Source of the DNA: Verrucomicrobiota bacterium
GTDB taxonomy: Bacteria; Verrucomicrobiota; Verrucomicrobiia; Verrucomicrobiales; DEV007
Assembly (NCBI GenBank): GCA_020630975.1
Contig: JAHDID010000033.1
Coordinates: 1-64,000, forward strand
Direction of reading: 5' to 3'
Length of the DNA: 64,000 nt
Part shown: piece after piece, positions 53,345-61,040 of the stretch
How the letters are laid out: the number at the start of each line of letters is the position of its first letter
Position numbering within the stretch: the stretch's first letter is position 1
Position numbers and translations under genes: made by a program
Notes under the pieces: generated by a model
Told to the model about the DNA's origin: nothing
The model's input: only the letters and a program-made list of their open reading frames with translations
The model's database searches: none

Positions 53345-54748
53345 ATGGCGAATTCTGAGTTCAAGGAGGGGCGACGTCTCGTCGCCCAGCAACCATCGCC
53401 AAAGCCTATCGGCCGAGCTAGTTGGGCGACGAGACGTCGCCCCTCCTTGGGCCTAGTCACTGCACTACTCTGCCTCATCACATCCTTCACCTTTGCCGAA
53501 GAAGCCCCCGTCTCCTTCAAAGCCGACCTAGCGCCAATTCTGCTCAACCAATGCCAATCCTGCCACGGGCCAAAGAAAGCCAAAGGAGGCTATCGGGTCG
53601 ATACCTTTGAGCACGCCATAGAGGTGGGCTTCGATGAGCTGCACTACCGCATGACTACCGACGACGAAGACGATATCATGCCACCAGATGCTGATCGTAT
53701 ACCGGCCGAGCAGATCGCCCTATTCGAAAAGTGGCAGCAGCAGGGCCAGATCTACGATGCGCAAGATCCGACCGCATCTCTAGCCGAGATCATTCCCAGA
53801 CGCCGTCACCCAGATCCTCCCAAGGTCTATCCGCGAGCAATACCCATCACCGCCCTAGCATTCCGTGGTGACGATGGCAGTTCGCTATTAGCCAGTGGCT
53901 ATCACGAGATCACCGAGTGGTCGACGGTCGACGGCACCCTAAAGCGCCGGATCAAAAATCTCCCTGAGCGAATCCAGTCGATCGATATCGCTCCAGGCGG
54001 TAAGCGCATAGCCGTGGCTGGGGGCAGCCCTGCTAGGTACGGCGAGGTACGCATCGTCGATCTATCCGATGGCTCGTTAGTAGAGATATTGCACAAGTCA
54101 GACGATCTATGCTTATCGGCTAAGTACAACCCCGCAGGCACTCAGCTAGCGACCTGCGGCACCGATGGTACCGTACGCATCTACGATACTAGCACCTGGC
54201 TAGAGGTAGCGGCATTCGCCAATCACTCGAATTGGGTCAACGATGTCGCTTGGAATGCAGACGGGACACGCATCGTCACCGGTAGCCGCGACAAGACGGC
54301 TAAAGTATTCGACATCGACACAGGCAAACGGATTTCTAGCTACAATGCCCACGATGGCAGTGTGTATGCCGTGATGTTCGACAACACAGGCGACCACGTC
54401 TACTCCGCTAGCGCCGATGGCAAGCTCCTCTACTGGCGAGCCGAGCAGGCACACACTGTACGCGAATTGATCAGCCAGGAGATGCCAATCTACCGACTAG
54501 CCACCGCCGACCAGCCAGAGACGGTTACGATAGCAGGAGGTATGCCCAGCGTACGAACGATCGATTTTAGGGATGGCACGACCCAAGCCGAATACACAAG
54601 CGAAGTAGGCCAACTAGCTCTGGCCGTGTCAGGGGATAAAAAGACGATCGCAGTAGGAGACTCGTCTGGCTTGGTTCGTGTTTTTCAGGTCACCTCGAAA
54701 GAGAGAGCGACTCAGAGGTTTCTAGCTCTCCCTCTGGTTAAAAATTGA
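53345..54748 (+). CDS. Planctomycete cytochrome + WD40 propeller protein
   Basis: A protein of about 467 residues. The haem-type motif CQSCHG (C70, C73, H74) in the planctomycete cytochrome domain is followed by seven-bladed WD40 repeats (VTALAFRGDDGSSLLASGYH-like first blade, LSAKYNPAGTQLATCGTDG, NWVNDVAWNADGTRIVTGSRDKTAKV, GSVYAVMFDNTGDHVYSASADGKLLYW). Its hydrophobic export segment (LVTALLCLITSFTFAEE) does not start until residue 36, because the preceding codons are the REPIN at 53362-53449 translated as EGRRLVAQ...WATRRRPS. It is the last gene of the operon starting at 47194, in which exported propellers, DUF1501 and DUF1549/DUF1553 occur together. Confidence 0.83.
   Translation: MANSEFKEGRRLVAQQPSPKPIGRASWATRRRPSLGLVTALLCLITSFTFAEEAPVSFKADLAPILLNQCQSCHGPKKAKGGYRVDTFEHAIEVGFDELHYRMTTDDEDDIMPPDADRIPAEQIALFEKWQQQGQIYDAQDPTASLAEIIPRRRHPDPPKVYPRAIPITALAFRGDDGSSLLASGYHEITEWSTVDGTLKRRIKNLPERIQSIDIAPGGKRIAVAGGSPARYGEVRIVDLSDGSLVEILHKSDDLCLSAKYNPAGTQLATCGTDGTVRIYDTSTWLEVAAFANHSNWVNDVAWNADGTRIVTGSRDKTAKVFDIDTGKRISSYNAHDGSVYAVMFDNTGDHVYSASADGKLLYWRAEQAHTVRELISQEMPIYRLATADQPETVTIAGGMPSVRTIDFRDGTTQAEYTSEVGQLALAVSGDKKTIAVGDSSGLVRVFQVTSKERATQRFLALPLVKN
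53362..53449. repeat. REPIN: inverted pair of variant A REP palindromes
   Basis: A 27-bp arm starting CAAGGAGGGGCGACG (53362-53388) is repeated exactly, inverted, at 53423-53449 across a 34-bp spacer. Each arm is itself a hairpin. Two inverted REPs around a spacer is the definition of a REPIN. It lies inside the open frame of the cytochrome-WD40 gene. Confidence 0.9.
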
Positions 54749-54792
54749 TCACATAACCCCAGACGGATAACAATTCCTGAGCCTGTAGAAAA

Positions 54793-55221
54793 CTATTCAC
54801 AAGAATGGAAAGCGACAAACTTCCCAGACAAAACGGCATCAGCACACCAACGCTGCAATAACTCGAGCCGATGCCGAATTTCATCATTTGACATATAAGG
54901 GAGTTCTGTCGCTTGCATAATCTCCACTGCACGATCAATGATTGGCAAAAGCCCATTAGCAAATGCATTGGAAGCGTCCTGACTGAGAACGGAAACAAAC
55001 TCATCCCCTACCCCGCTCTCCTGGTGATCCGCCTCCAAACTATCCATAATCTCCCCAAAGTTAGTATCGATATCTACACCCTGAATCTCAGCAAGAACTC
55101 CTGCCAATGATTCAGCCATAAATCCAATATCGACAATATAATCAGGTTCAGATATCTGGTTTCCCAAAAGAGCCGCCCCGTCACTTGCGCCTGTGGTTGT
55201 TAGGGAATGCACGAATGCCAT
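54793..55221 (-). CDS. Hypothetical protein, 142 aa
   Basis: Unrecognised acidic, helical protein (VLAEIQGVDIDTNFGEIMDS, NGLLPIIDRAVEIMQATELP, IRHRLELLQRWC). It is AT-rich compared with the operon upstream and is the first of several small minus-strand genes in an island at 54.8-57.3 kb. A shorter overlapping frame (54738-55004) has no coding character. No domain was recognised. Confidence 0.6.
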   Translation of the reverse strand: MAFVHSLTTTGASDGAALLGNQISEPDYIVDIGFMAESLAGVLAEIQGVDIDTNFGEIMDSLEADHQESGVGDEFVSVLSQDASNAFANGLLPIIDRAVEIMQATELPYMSNDEIRHRLELLQRWCADAVLSGKFVAFHSCE

Positions 55222-55535
55222 CGTCTAAAATAGCACAATATAATAAGCAGGCCAAACTGACAATAATCAGCCTTGAATGCAACCATCATCATAGCTTATA
55301 CCGCGCCTATCTTAGACTATCCAACCCATTACCCTAAAAACTGGCCAAACCACCTTAAATCATATCCATAAAGAACACTTTTTAAAAATAGAGACGCCCA
55401 ATATGCTATAGCAGTTAAGACTTAACCCTCTGACAGAACAACCTATCCTTCACCCCCCCATCTTAAGATATCGAAAAATTATCACGCCCAAAAACCAGAA
55501 ACCCAGTCCACCCAGCCACAACCCACCGAGTTCCG
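55222..55535. other. AT-rich gap in the island, no gene recognised
   Basis: About 310 bp with stops in every frame at short intervals except a 60-residue frame (55450-55632) that overlaps the next gene and looks spurious. No hairpin or tRNA was noticed. The minus-strand promoter of the 142-residue gene probably lies in its left part. Confidence 0.45.
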
Positions 55536-55859
55536 CTAGCCTACACACAGCTCGACAAGCTTCCACACACCGAGACCGATCAATCCCAGAAAAGAACTGA
55601 GAACCAGTAAGCAACCCGCCCCGAAAAGCCATCCTGAGGCTGAACCCTCAGCTGAAGCGCTAGAACTCGCCCCGATACTCAACCCCTGAAAATCGCACTC
55701 GCAGTCCTCAGGTAAAAGAGTATCAACTTCTTCCGCAAGCAACTCATCTATAGTATCCCTAAGCGCAGCGAAACCTTTACGATTTCCCACGAGCCAGTCC
55801 TCATAGTACCCCGGCTCACCCCACCCAACCATGGGAGTTTTCCTATCTTCACCAGCCAT
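55536..55859 (-). CDS. Hypothetical protein with C-terminal membrane span, 107 aa
   Basis: Unrecognised. The first 60 residues are soluble and acidic (FAALRDTIDELLAEEVDTLL, then ECDF), a Ser/Ala-rich linker (GASSSASAEGSASG) follows, and the C-terminus is one hydrophobic segment (LLVLSSFLGLIGLGVWKLV). A tail-anchored layout. Part of the AT-rich island of small minus-strand genes. Confidence 0.55.
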   Translation of the reverse strand: MAGEDRKTPMVGWGEPGYYEDWLVGNRKGFAALRDTIDELLAEEVDTLLPEDCECDFQGLSIGASSSASAEGSASGWLFGAGCLLVLSSFLGLIGLGVWKLVELCVG

Positions 55860-55944
55860 TACTAAGCGAAACGATTAAATCTATATATCTATCAACCAAC
55901 AATTTTATTCACTCTTCGTTTACCTTTAATCATTAACTCCCCCT

Positions 55945-56517
55945 TTAACCATCTTTTTCTCGCTCCTTGGTTATTCGATTTGCGATCTTCGAAGCACCCC
56001 AGGCTGATGCAAAATCATAAAAATCTAGCACACCACCATCTTCCATTGAATAACCAGTCTCAAAACTGATTCCGTGATCAATAAGAGTTAAGCCAATTTC
56101 TTCGTGCCGCCCCTGAATGGCGGCCAAAAGGGGATTGCCTTCCGCTGTAAAATAATCAAGACCTGCACCAAGGAACAAGAACTTCTGCACTAAATCAAGC
56201 CGCCCCTTCCTAGTAGCAGCAGTTACTGAGTTCCCAAACCTTTCGGAAGAAAGATTGATATCAAACCCCGCCCTTAGAAGACAATCAATGAAAGCGTCCT
56301 GATCGAAAACCAAAGCAACATCAATCCATGAACCAAGCGGCGTGATAATATCCATCAAATCGTAGCCACCTATGATATTAATAGCTTGAGAATACTCCCT
56401 CTTACAAATCGCAGTAATCACTATACCTATAATTTGAGTATCAGCTTCCGTATGCATTTCCTTAACCGATACGCCTTTATGACAAATCAAACAAACCCGT
56501 CTTGAACAAAAACCCAT
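55945..56517 (-). CDS. Ankyrin-repeat protein
   Basis: A 190-residue protein with at least three ankyrin repeats: AFIDCLLRAGFDINLSSERFG, NSVTAATRKGRLDLVQKFLFLGAG and NPLLAAIQGRHEEIGLTLIDHGIS. Each has the A..GR.E.V..LL..GA consensus. It acts through protein-protein binding. Small ankyrin proteins with AT-rich genes are often immunity or toxin-associated factors, but there is no recognisable toxin beside it. Confidence 0.75.
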   Translation of the reverse strand: MGFCSRRVCLICHKGVSVKEMHTEADTQIIGIVITAICKREYSQAINIIGGYDLMDIITPLGSWIDVALVFDQDAFIDCLLRAGFDINLSSERFGNSVTAATRKGRLDLVQKFLFLGAGLDYFTAEGNPLLAAIQGRHEEIGLTLIDHGISFETGYSMEDGGVLDFYDFASAWGASKIANRITKEREKDG

Positions 56518-56624
56518 CGAGCAAACCCCCAGGTCTTATGATGTAGAATAGTTACCACTTACAAGACAGATCACCCAAGCAATCAGCCATGAAACGGTAC
56601 AAAAAAATCCAAACAGAGCACCAA

Positions 56625-56867
56625 TTATGAAGAGCAAACCAAGTACTTTGGACAAACCCGGCACCTGTCTGTGACATTAAACCTTTCTACGGCACAACCA
56701 TCAAAAACAGAAGGTATAGGTATGGATTCCATAAAGACAGAAGTCGTGAATCGAGAAAACTCTTTTCCGAAGTCAGACTCATATACGTCGCCTCCTATAA
56801 CTCTCCCTGTGATTCTAACCTCCTCACAAGGATCAAAGTTATATCGATTAAACTGAACTGGCCTCAT
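56625..56867 (-). CDS. Possible small hypothetical protein, 80 aa
   Basis: A short frame with mixed composition and five cysteines (RCRVCPKYLVCSS at the end). No family was recognised. It overlaps a plus-strand frame of similar length; codon character favours neither strongly. Reported as a weak call because it fits the size and strand of the neighbouring island genes. Confidence 0.3.
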   Translation of the reverse strand: MRPVQFNRYNFDPCEEVRITGRVIGGDVYESDFGKEFSRFTTSVFMESIPIPSVFDGCAVERFNVTDRCRVCPKYLVCSS

Positions 56868-57004
56868 GTTTTCTAAAAAATGATAGCTTTTAAGATCCTG
56901 AAAACTTTTAAGATGGAGCCACGCCTTATTTTCTCGTAGAAAGATTCAAAGCCAATTCTTAAAAAGATGGAGGCACCAAGCCCGTCATGTTCGACATTGA
57001 CCTT

Positions 57005-57298
57005 TCAAACAGCGTCATACGCAAGGACCTTATCAATTGCTCCATTTGCAATACCGGTTGCATCTTCATATGTAAAACATAACCAAAATTCATTGGGTGT
57101 CGTAGGAAACTTGGCGAAAGCGAAGGCTCCATCATGAGCGCCCTCTGCTTCAAAACCGCCGCAGTAATTGGCTGTTTGAAACCAATCTCCCGACTCCCTC
57201 GCTGCCCATTCTTCAATAGACCACTTTTGATCCACAATTTCCTGAGCAATACTTCTAAGCTCATCATCAATCAGGTGTTTTCTCTGGTTTGTTAGCAT
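57005..57298 (-). CDS. Hypothetical protein, 97 aa
   Basis: A compact protein with alternating strands and helices (HLIDDELRSIAQEIVDQKWSIEEW, then GDWFQTANYCGGF, NEFWLCFTYEDA). Its size and layout resemble small immunity proteins of polymorphic toxin systems, but no named family could be assigned. It is the first gene of the AT-rich minus-strand group. Confidence 0.55.
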   Translation of the reverse strand: MLTNQRKHLIDDELRSIAQEIVDQKWSIEEWAARESGDWFQTANYCGGFEAEGAHDGAFAFAKFPTTPNEFWLCFTYEDATGIANGAIDKVLAYDAV

Positions 57299-57400
57299 TT
57301 ACTGATTCTTTTTTAGAATAGATACCAATTTATTTGTAGAATGGAATATTATTTTCGGAGGATTGAACTTAGAAGATGCTTTGGCTCGCAGGTTGGCCGG

Positions 57401-57476
57401 GGTAGCCGGGCGACGAGACGTCACCCCTCCTTGACCAGGGCTTTGAAGGGAAACGGGATTCGACTGAAGTCGAATC
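57401..57476 (-). repeat. Compound REP: variant A hairpin plus GATTCGAC palindrome
   Basis: GGGCGACGAGACGTCACCC (57408-57426; one mismatch against the perfect hairpin) is followed by CCTCCTTG and, 30 bp on, by the perfect palindrome GATTCGAC-TGAA-GTCGAATC (57457-57476). It is the same pair of motifs as at 15871-15948, inverted. It lies in the gap after the sulfatase gene end at 57529. Confidence 0.8.
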
Positions 57477-57528
57477 TACAGAGACTCATGAATCTCGTGG
57501 GCAAAAACTCTAGCTTCGAGACTGCTCG

Positions 57529-59043
57529 CTACTTTTTGGTAGCGCGCTGGTCCTTACGCTTCTGTAGCTCGCCTCTCATGATTGGCTGTCCTTTGTCGCC
57601 ATCGGCGGCTATCATCTCGGGATAGATATCTGCCCACCACGATTCGTAGGCCTCCGAAAGTGTGGCGACTAGGTCGGGGTGATCGGTGGCGATATCAGTC
57701 TCGCAGCCTGGGTCGGCTTTACTATCATAGAGAGACCAGCGGTCGGGAGCACTGACACCCCAGTGGTATTGGGCATTATCATCGGTGTAGGTGGTTTTGC
57801 GTAGCCCTCTGTCTTTGACTGCGTTCAGCGTCACACATTGACTCGAAAACTTCATGCACTCGGGGTCGCCGCAGCTGTGACTACGCAGTAGGAGAAAATT
57901 GCCCTGCCTTACCCCTGCCATCGCATACTTGTGTGCTGCGGCATGACCACTCGGCCAGCGTGCGACGTGGTGGAATAGCATCCGATCTGTCTGCCAGTCC
58001 GCACCTGAAGAGCTCCCCTCTAGCAGCGGGCGCAGGCTGTAGCCTTCTAGCTTGGGCGCTAGCTCAGCCGGGATCGCCACTCCGGCATAGTCGCAGAGTG
58101 TGGGTAGCACATCGAGATGAGCGGTAAGACTAGGCACACTTCGCGGAGCCCATTTCTCCGGCAGTCGCCAGAAAGACATCGCCCGACTGCCGCCCTCCCA
58201 GATGGTACACTTGCAGCCGCGCATGGTAGCATTGTAGACATCGAGACCTTCGGTCTGCCCATTGTCATTCATGTAGATCACGATGGTGTTTTTGGACAGG
58301 CCTTTCTCGTCGAGGAAAGCCATGAGACGACCTACGTTGTCATCTAGATTTTCCACCATGCCTAGGTATTTGGCATGCTTCTCCGACACTTTGCCACGAT
58401 AGGCAGCCATATTTTTCTCGGGCGCATCTAGCGGCGTGTGCGGCGAGTAGGTGGAAAGGTAAAGGAAAAACGGATCGTCGCCGGCTTCCTCGATGAAAGT
58501 CATCCCATCGTCGAAAAAGATATCTTCGCGAAACCCTTTTACCACCTCGCGCTTGCCATTGCGGATCATCAGTGGATCAAAGTGTTTATAGGGTCCCTTG
58601 GCGTTGGTCGAGTTCCAATCAAAGCCACGAAACCGCGTGGTGTATTCCTTCCCTTTACCCCCACCGAGATGCCATTTGCCGACAAATCCTGTGCGGTAGC
58701 CTCCCTCCTTCAGCAGTTGTGGCAGTGTGACGGCGCTGAGGTGGAGATGCTCTCTCGGCTGCTGCGTGTGAGTGACTCCACTGCGAAACTCGTGTCTACC
58801 CGTGAGCAGAGCAGCACGGGTCGGCGAGCACGATGGGCTGACGTAGAAATTATCAAAACGCACACTCTCATCATGGAGCTGGTCGAGATGTGGCGTCTTC
58901 AGTAGCGGGTGCCCATGCCTGCCGAGATCGCCATATCCCTGGTCGTCGGTCAGGATGAAGATGATATTCGGGCGATCTTGCCCGATCGCTACAGAGACAG
59001 CGCCAAGACATAGGACTAGTAATGGGTATAAAAAATGTTTCAT
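57529..59043 (-). CDS. Sulfatase (family S1, arylsulfatase A-like, Cys-type)
   Basis: A 504-residue exported sulfatase. The signal peptide ends SVAIGQ. DRPNIIFILTDDQGYGDLG supplies the metal ligands D33 and D34; the catalytic motif is C72-S-P-T-R in SCSPTRAALLTGR, with C72 to become formylglycine. FVGKWHLGGG, YSPHTPLDAPE and YMNDNGQTEG are further active-site segments. It is closer to arylsulfatase A than the sulfatase at 45447. It lies 18 bp downstream of the arginyl-transferase-like gene on the same strand, so it is probably co-transcribed. Confidence 0.93.
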   Translation of the reverse strand: MKHFLYPLLVLCLGAVSVAIGQDRPNIIFILTDDQGYGDLGRHGHPLLKTPHLDQLHDESVRFDNFYVSPSCSPTRAALLTGRHEFRSGVTHTQQPREHLHLSAVTLPQLLKEGGYRTGFVGKWHLGGGKGKEYTTRFRGFDWNSTNAKGPYKHFDPLMIRNGKREVVKGFREDIFFDDGMTFIEEAGDDPFFLYLSTYSPHTPLDAPEKNMAAYRGKVSEKHAKYLGMVENLDDNVGRLMAFLDEKGLSKNTIVIYMNDNGQTEGLDVYNATMRGCKCTIWEGGSRAMSFWRLPEKWAPRSVPSLTAHLDVLPTLCDYAGVAIPAELAPKLEGYSLRPLLEGSSSGADWQTDRMLFHHVARWPSGHAAAHKYAMAGVRQGNFLLLRSHSCGDPECMKFSSQCVTLNAVKDRGLRKTTYTDDNAQYHWGVSAPDRWSLYDSKADPGCETDIATDHPDLVATLSEAYESWWADIYPEMIAADGDKGQPIMRGELQKRKDQRATKK

Positions 59044-59061
59044 ATTGAGACGACGATCGCC

Positions 59062-60249
59062 TCAATATTCATCATACCACTCGGTATACGCCTGCTGGCG
59101 GATCGCATGATAGATCGAGATCAGATCGCTACTGCTATATATCAGACGATCGACAGCTAGCAAACCGACACAGCCAAAATCTGCACAATCGAAATCCACC
59201 GGGAAAAGCACCTCCTCCAGCTCGATCTGGTGATCGGGAAATGGCGGGCGGGCATGCGCGGTGCAGCTGAGCAGGCGATACTCTTTGCGCTGCAGATCGT
59301 AGTCCAATATCACCGGATGCTCATCGTCCTCGATATTCCCCGATAGAAAGATCGGATGCTCAAGGAAATACGCCCCCTCCTGATCCATCAGCATCGGGCA
59401 GGGATTGCTGTGGTTGAGATACACCCCGATCCGCCAACCGAGATCCAATCTAGCAAACATCTGACGCGCCCGGAGGATAGCCCGCCGGTACTCGTAAAGC
59501 GGACAATTTTCCAGTCGGTACTCAGTCCACGGGCGCCACTGGCCACTACGCTGATCCAGATAGTTCACCCCCTGCACCCGCAGTTTGTAGTCGAATCGAG
59601 GATTCTCCGGCATGGCATACCCGGGGTAGTAGTAGCGCTTGCCATGCTGCTGGCACCACTGCAGCTGCAGCAGGATGGAGTACATGCCTATACTGTGCTG
59701 CAGGTGCTCCTGGGTGTAGATATTCAGGATACTGGCCACACTCTCTCCACCCACATCGAAATAACTGTAGCCGACTAGCTCGCCATCTTTGTAGAAAGTG
59801 ATCTCACGCGTATCGAATATCGTCTCTCGTGTGGACTGATAGCAATACAGGGCACTGCGAAGACTCTCGTAAAACTCGCCTTTAAAATAGGCGCGGAAAG
59901 CCTGAAACATCTCCTCTCGGTAAGGAGTGATATTCGCCTGGCCGATGTGATAGGAGAGGTGCCGATCGTTTTTGTTTTTCAGTCGGCGGAGATTTTTGCC
60001 CAGCGTATAGTCACTGGTATCGATACGTATCCACGGGGCGGACATCAGATTCTTTCTCGAAATCGTCGAGTAGGTGGTAAACATGCCCTGCCCCTGACGA
60101 TACCAGCCATCTGCGAGATAACGATCGAGCCGCTCACCACTCAGCGACTTCGGGCGATCCAGTCGAAAGGCCAAACAACACGACCGCTGCGAGGTGCTGC
60201 TACTGCCGAGCTCCTCTAAAATATCATCGGTGTGCTTGGGGATGGCCAT
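59062..60249 (-). CDS. Arginyl/leucyl-tRNA-protein transferase-like protein
   Basis: A 395-residue protein. Residues about 155-275 match the C-terminal GNAT-like domain of ATE1/Bpt transferases: TREITFYKDGELVGYSYFDV, SILNIYTQEHLQHSIGMYSI and GKRYYYPGYAMPENPRFDYK. The N-terminal part keeps the outline of the family (LDRYLADGWYRQGQGMFTTY) but not the usual CxxC pair; only CC in QRSCCLAF remains. The C-terminal 120 residues (from MFARLDLGW) are extra. Aminoacyl-tRNA-protein transferases mark proteins for ClpS/ClpAP degradation; this member may be diverged in substrate. It precedes the sulfatase by 18 bp. Confidence 0.7.
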   Translation of the reverse strand: MAIPKHTDDILEELGSSSTSQRSCCLAFRLDRPKSLSGERLDRYLADGWYRQGQGMFTTYSTISRKNLMSAPWIRIDTSDYTLGKNLRRLKNKNDRHLSYHIGQANITPYREEMFQAFRAYFKGEFYESLRSALYCYQSTRETIFDTREITFYKDGELVGYSYFDVGGESVASILNIYTQEHLQHSIGMYSILLQLQWCQQHGKRYYYPGYAMPENPRFDYKLRVQGVNYLDQRSGQWRPWTEYRLENCPLYEYRRAILRARQMFARLDLGWRIGVYLNHSNPCPMLMDQEGAYFLEHPIFLSGNIEDDEHPVILDYDLQRKEYRLLSCTAHARPPFPDHQIELEEVLFPVDFDCADFGCVGLLAVDRLIYSSSDLISIYHAIRQQAYTEWYDEY

Positions 60250-60330
60250 TCCGTAATACTTCTTCTACGCGGTACGAGACACAATCTCACAAATTTCAGT
60301 GCGATGCGCAATCCAATATATCAGCTGAGT

Positions 60331-60363
60331 AATAAAAAAGGCTGCCAGTGCGACCAGCAGCCT
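60331..60363 (-). terminator. Intrinsic terminator after the small membrane protein gene
   Basis: On the minus strand AGGCTGC (60363-60357) pairs with GCAGCCT (60345-60339) across an 11-nt loop, followed by TTTTTATT. It lies 48 bp after the stop of the gene at 60411-60812 and separates it from the arginyl-transferase-like gene. Confidence 0.85.
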
Positions 60364-60410
60364 GTTATTATTTTGATGATTTGGGTTACCCAACAGAAAC
60401 TCCCGCCAGA

Positions 60411-60812
60411 TCAGTCCTCCTCGCTTTTCCACCAGTCGGTAGGCTTCTCCCAGGGCTCGAGCTCGTCTCCGGTAGCATTCTTCGACTCATCTGGCTCGAA
60501 AGAAGTCTTACCATTTGGAAAGAAAGCCTGTCCTCTGGAAAGCTCCTCTAGCAGCTGGCTCACATCGTCTGACTGTGTCGCTACATTCCGCTCACGCCAC
60601 ATGAAGTAGCCGAATGCAATCGCCACACCTCCGATGAGACCTATGATCATACCGATCAGCAGTAGTGCCAGAATGGATGAACTCGCAGAGTGGAGATCGA
60701 TTCCATTTCCGAAAATACCAGGACGGAACTGATTCACCGTATCGAGCGCCATCAAAATCAGCAGTATGCCGCCTAGCGCTATCGTTCCCTTCTTCCAAGT
60801 CATCCCTTTCAT
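60411..60812 (-). CDS. Small two-TM hypothetical membrane protein
   Basis: An unrecognised protein of 133 residues. Two hydrophobic segments (GTIALGGILLILMALDTV and SSILALLLIGMIIGLIGGVAIAFGYFMW) are followed by a cytoplasmic acidic tail (SDDVSQLLEELSRG...) ending PTDWWKSEED. The open frame reaches 60881, but the Met at 60812 is nearer the first helix. Followed by a clear terminator, it forms its own transcription unit. Confidence 0.6.
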   Translation of the reverse strand: MKGMTWKKGTIALGGILLILMALDTVNQFRPGIFGNGIDLHSASSSILALLLIGMIIGLIGGVAIAFGYFMWRERNVATQSDDVSQLLEELSRGQAFFPNGKTSFEPDESKNATGDELEPWEKPTDWWKSEED

Positions 60813-61040
60813 CTTTGCGTTTGTGGTCCGTTTCCAAGACACGTGTGTGAGAAAATATATACAAGGAACGAGCAGATCCAAGTCAAATTAGCCTAATTGC
60901 TTACTTTTTTTGTAAAAAACATGCTAATTCTGGTAATTTTATCAATTTTGGTACGTTTTAAATGGATTCACGCCGTGATTCGCGCAGATAAAGACGGGTG
61001 ACTATTTGCCTTTATTAATCAAAATCCCGACAAAACTGCC

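Noticed and set aside
57341-57625. Plus-strand 94-residue open frame
   Set aside because: It consists largely of the translated compound REP repeat and of sequence antisense to the sulfatase C-terminus.
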